A stretch of DNA of 64,000 nucleotides, taken from contig CANRXB010000004.1 of the NCBI GenBank assembly GCA_947643715.1, positions 17,017 to 81,016 of the forward strand, in the 5' to 3' direction. The notes beneath the pieces were generated by a model. That model ran no database searches and had not been told where the DNA came from. It worked only from the letters and a program-made list of their open reading frames with translations. Shown piece after piece: positions 63,824 through 64,000 of the stretch. Every line of letters starts with the position of its first letter. The first letter of the stretch is position 1. Source of the DNA: an uncultured bacterium (GTDB taxonomy: Bacteria; Bacillota; Clostridia; Oscillospirales; Oscillospiraceae). The position numbers were made by a program, and so were the translations under genes.

Positions 63824-64000
63824 ATGGACTTTCAAAGCTATTTCCCGATTTGGGATCAGCTGGCGCCTGCCCATCAGGAGCTGATCCTGGGCAGCCTGGC
63901 CCGGCGGGAGGTCAAAAGAGGGACCGTGCTCCACAACGGGGATGCGGACTGTACCGGGCTGCTGCTGGTGCGCTCCGGCCAGCTCCGGGCCTATATCCTC
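63824..64000 (+). CDS. Crp/Fnr family regulator (N-terminal part)
   Basis: The first 59 codons are present before the window ends. The sequence begins MDFQSYFPIWDQL and continues with the first strands of a cyclic-nucleotide-binding-type domain (VKRGTVLHNGD, GLLLVRSGQLRAY). Such regulators sense small molecules or oxygen through an N-terminal beta-barrel and bind DNA with a C-terminal helix-turn-helix, which is not in view. GAAGGAGG lies 5 bases upstream of the ATG. Confidence 0.87.
   Translation, partial: MDFQSYFPIWDQLAPAHQELILGSLARREVKRGTVLHNGDADCTGLLLVRSGQLRAYIL

Overview
The window is 64 kb of GC-rich DNA from the chromosome of a Gram-positive anaerobe. The gene families (ABC-F, EcfA1A2T, MltG, TepA, DegV/MarR, YerC/YecD, DUF4317, DUF975, DUF5711, LytTR/GHKL two-component pairs), the strong AGGAGG ribosome binding sites and the GC richness suggest a high-GC Clostridia, most likely an Oscillospiraceae-type gut bacterium. 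That placement is inference from gene content. I see no rRNA, tRNA, CRISPR array, transposase, integrase or phage gene.

Layout. 1-7.1 kb is core metabolism: a partial cation-efflux gene, a U32 family gene joined to mltG (order as in the B. subtilis yrrL-yrrN region), a remarkable Cys/Gly/Asn microprotein, a TagA-type glycosyltransferase/DJ-1/5-FCL operon and, divergently, pyrG. 7.4-22 kb is accessory: a CPBP membrane protease behind a MerR-type promoter; a LytTR regulator and GHKL sensor followed by a surface glycan module (lipoprotein esterase, CBM-like lipoprotein, doubly anchored GH3 enzyme); then, on the other strand, a second LytTR/GHKL pair driving two half-ABC exporters. 22-34.5 kb holds DUF975, icd, a peptidase E homologue, a ClpE-like ATPase, cvpA, DUF5711 and the ecfA1-ecfA2-ecfT-truA transport/tRNA operon. 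34.7-49.7 kb holds DUF4317, a MarR/DegV pair with a FabT-like operator, a Ca/Na antiporter, a sugar nucleotidyltransferase, galKT, hslO with yerC, glf with a glycosyltransferase and trxA, and several small accessory genes. 49.9-63.7 kb has a CNNM/CorC protein, mnmA and then a tightly packed run of about 10 kb (ddl-murF-ABC-F-ydcF-prfA-HAD/TsaC fusion-DUF4180-coaE-M18 peptidase-GNAT) ending at a strong terminator, followed by tepA and the start of a Crp/Fnr regulator.

How genes work together. The best candidate for an undescribed system is 8.5-16.3 kb. The LytTR gene and the esterase gene that follows its operon share a tandem AAGTTTnnGTC element upstream of their promoters, spaced by two helical turns as expected for LytTR proteins. 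The three genes behind it encode cell-surface proteins for attacking and binding an extracellular polysaccharide. The GH3 enzyme has its two domains in swapped order and a membrane anchor at each end. Other notable points are a FabT-type palindrome at the start site of the degV-marR operon, a HAD phosphatase fused to the tRNA t6A enzyme TsaC next to prfA, and a terminator hairpin that buries the only visible ribosome binding site of tepA.
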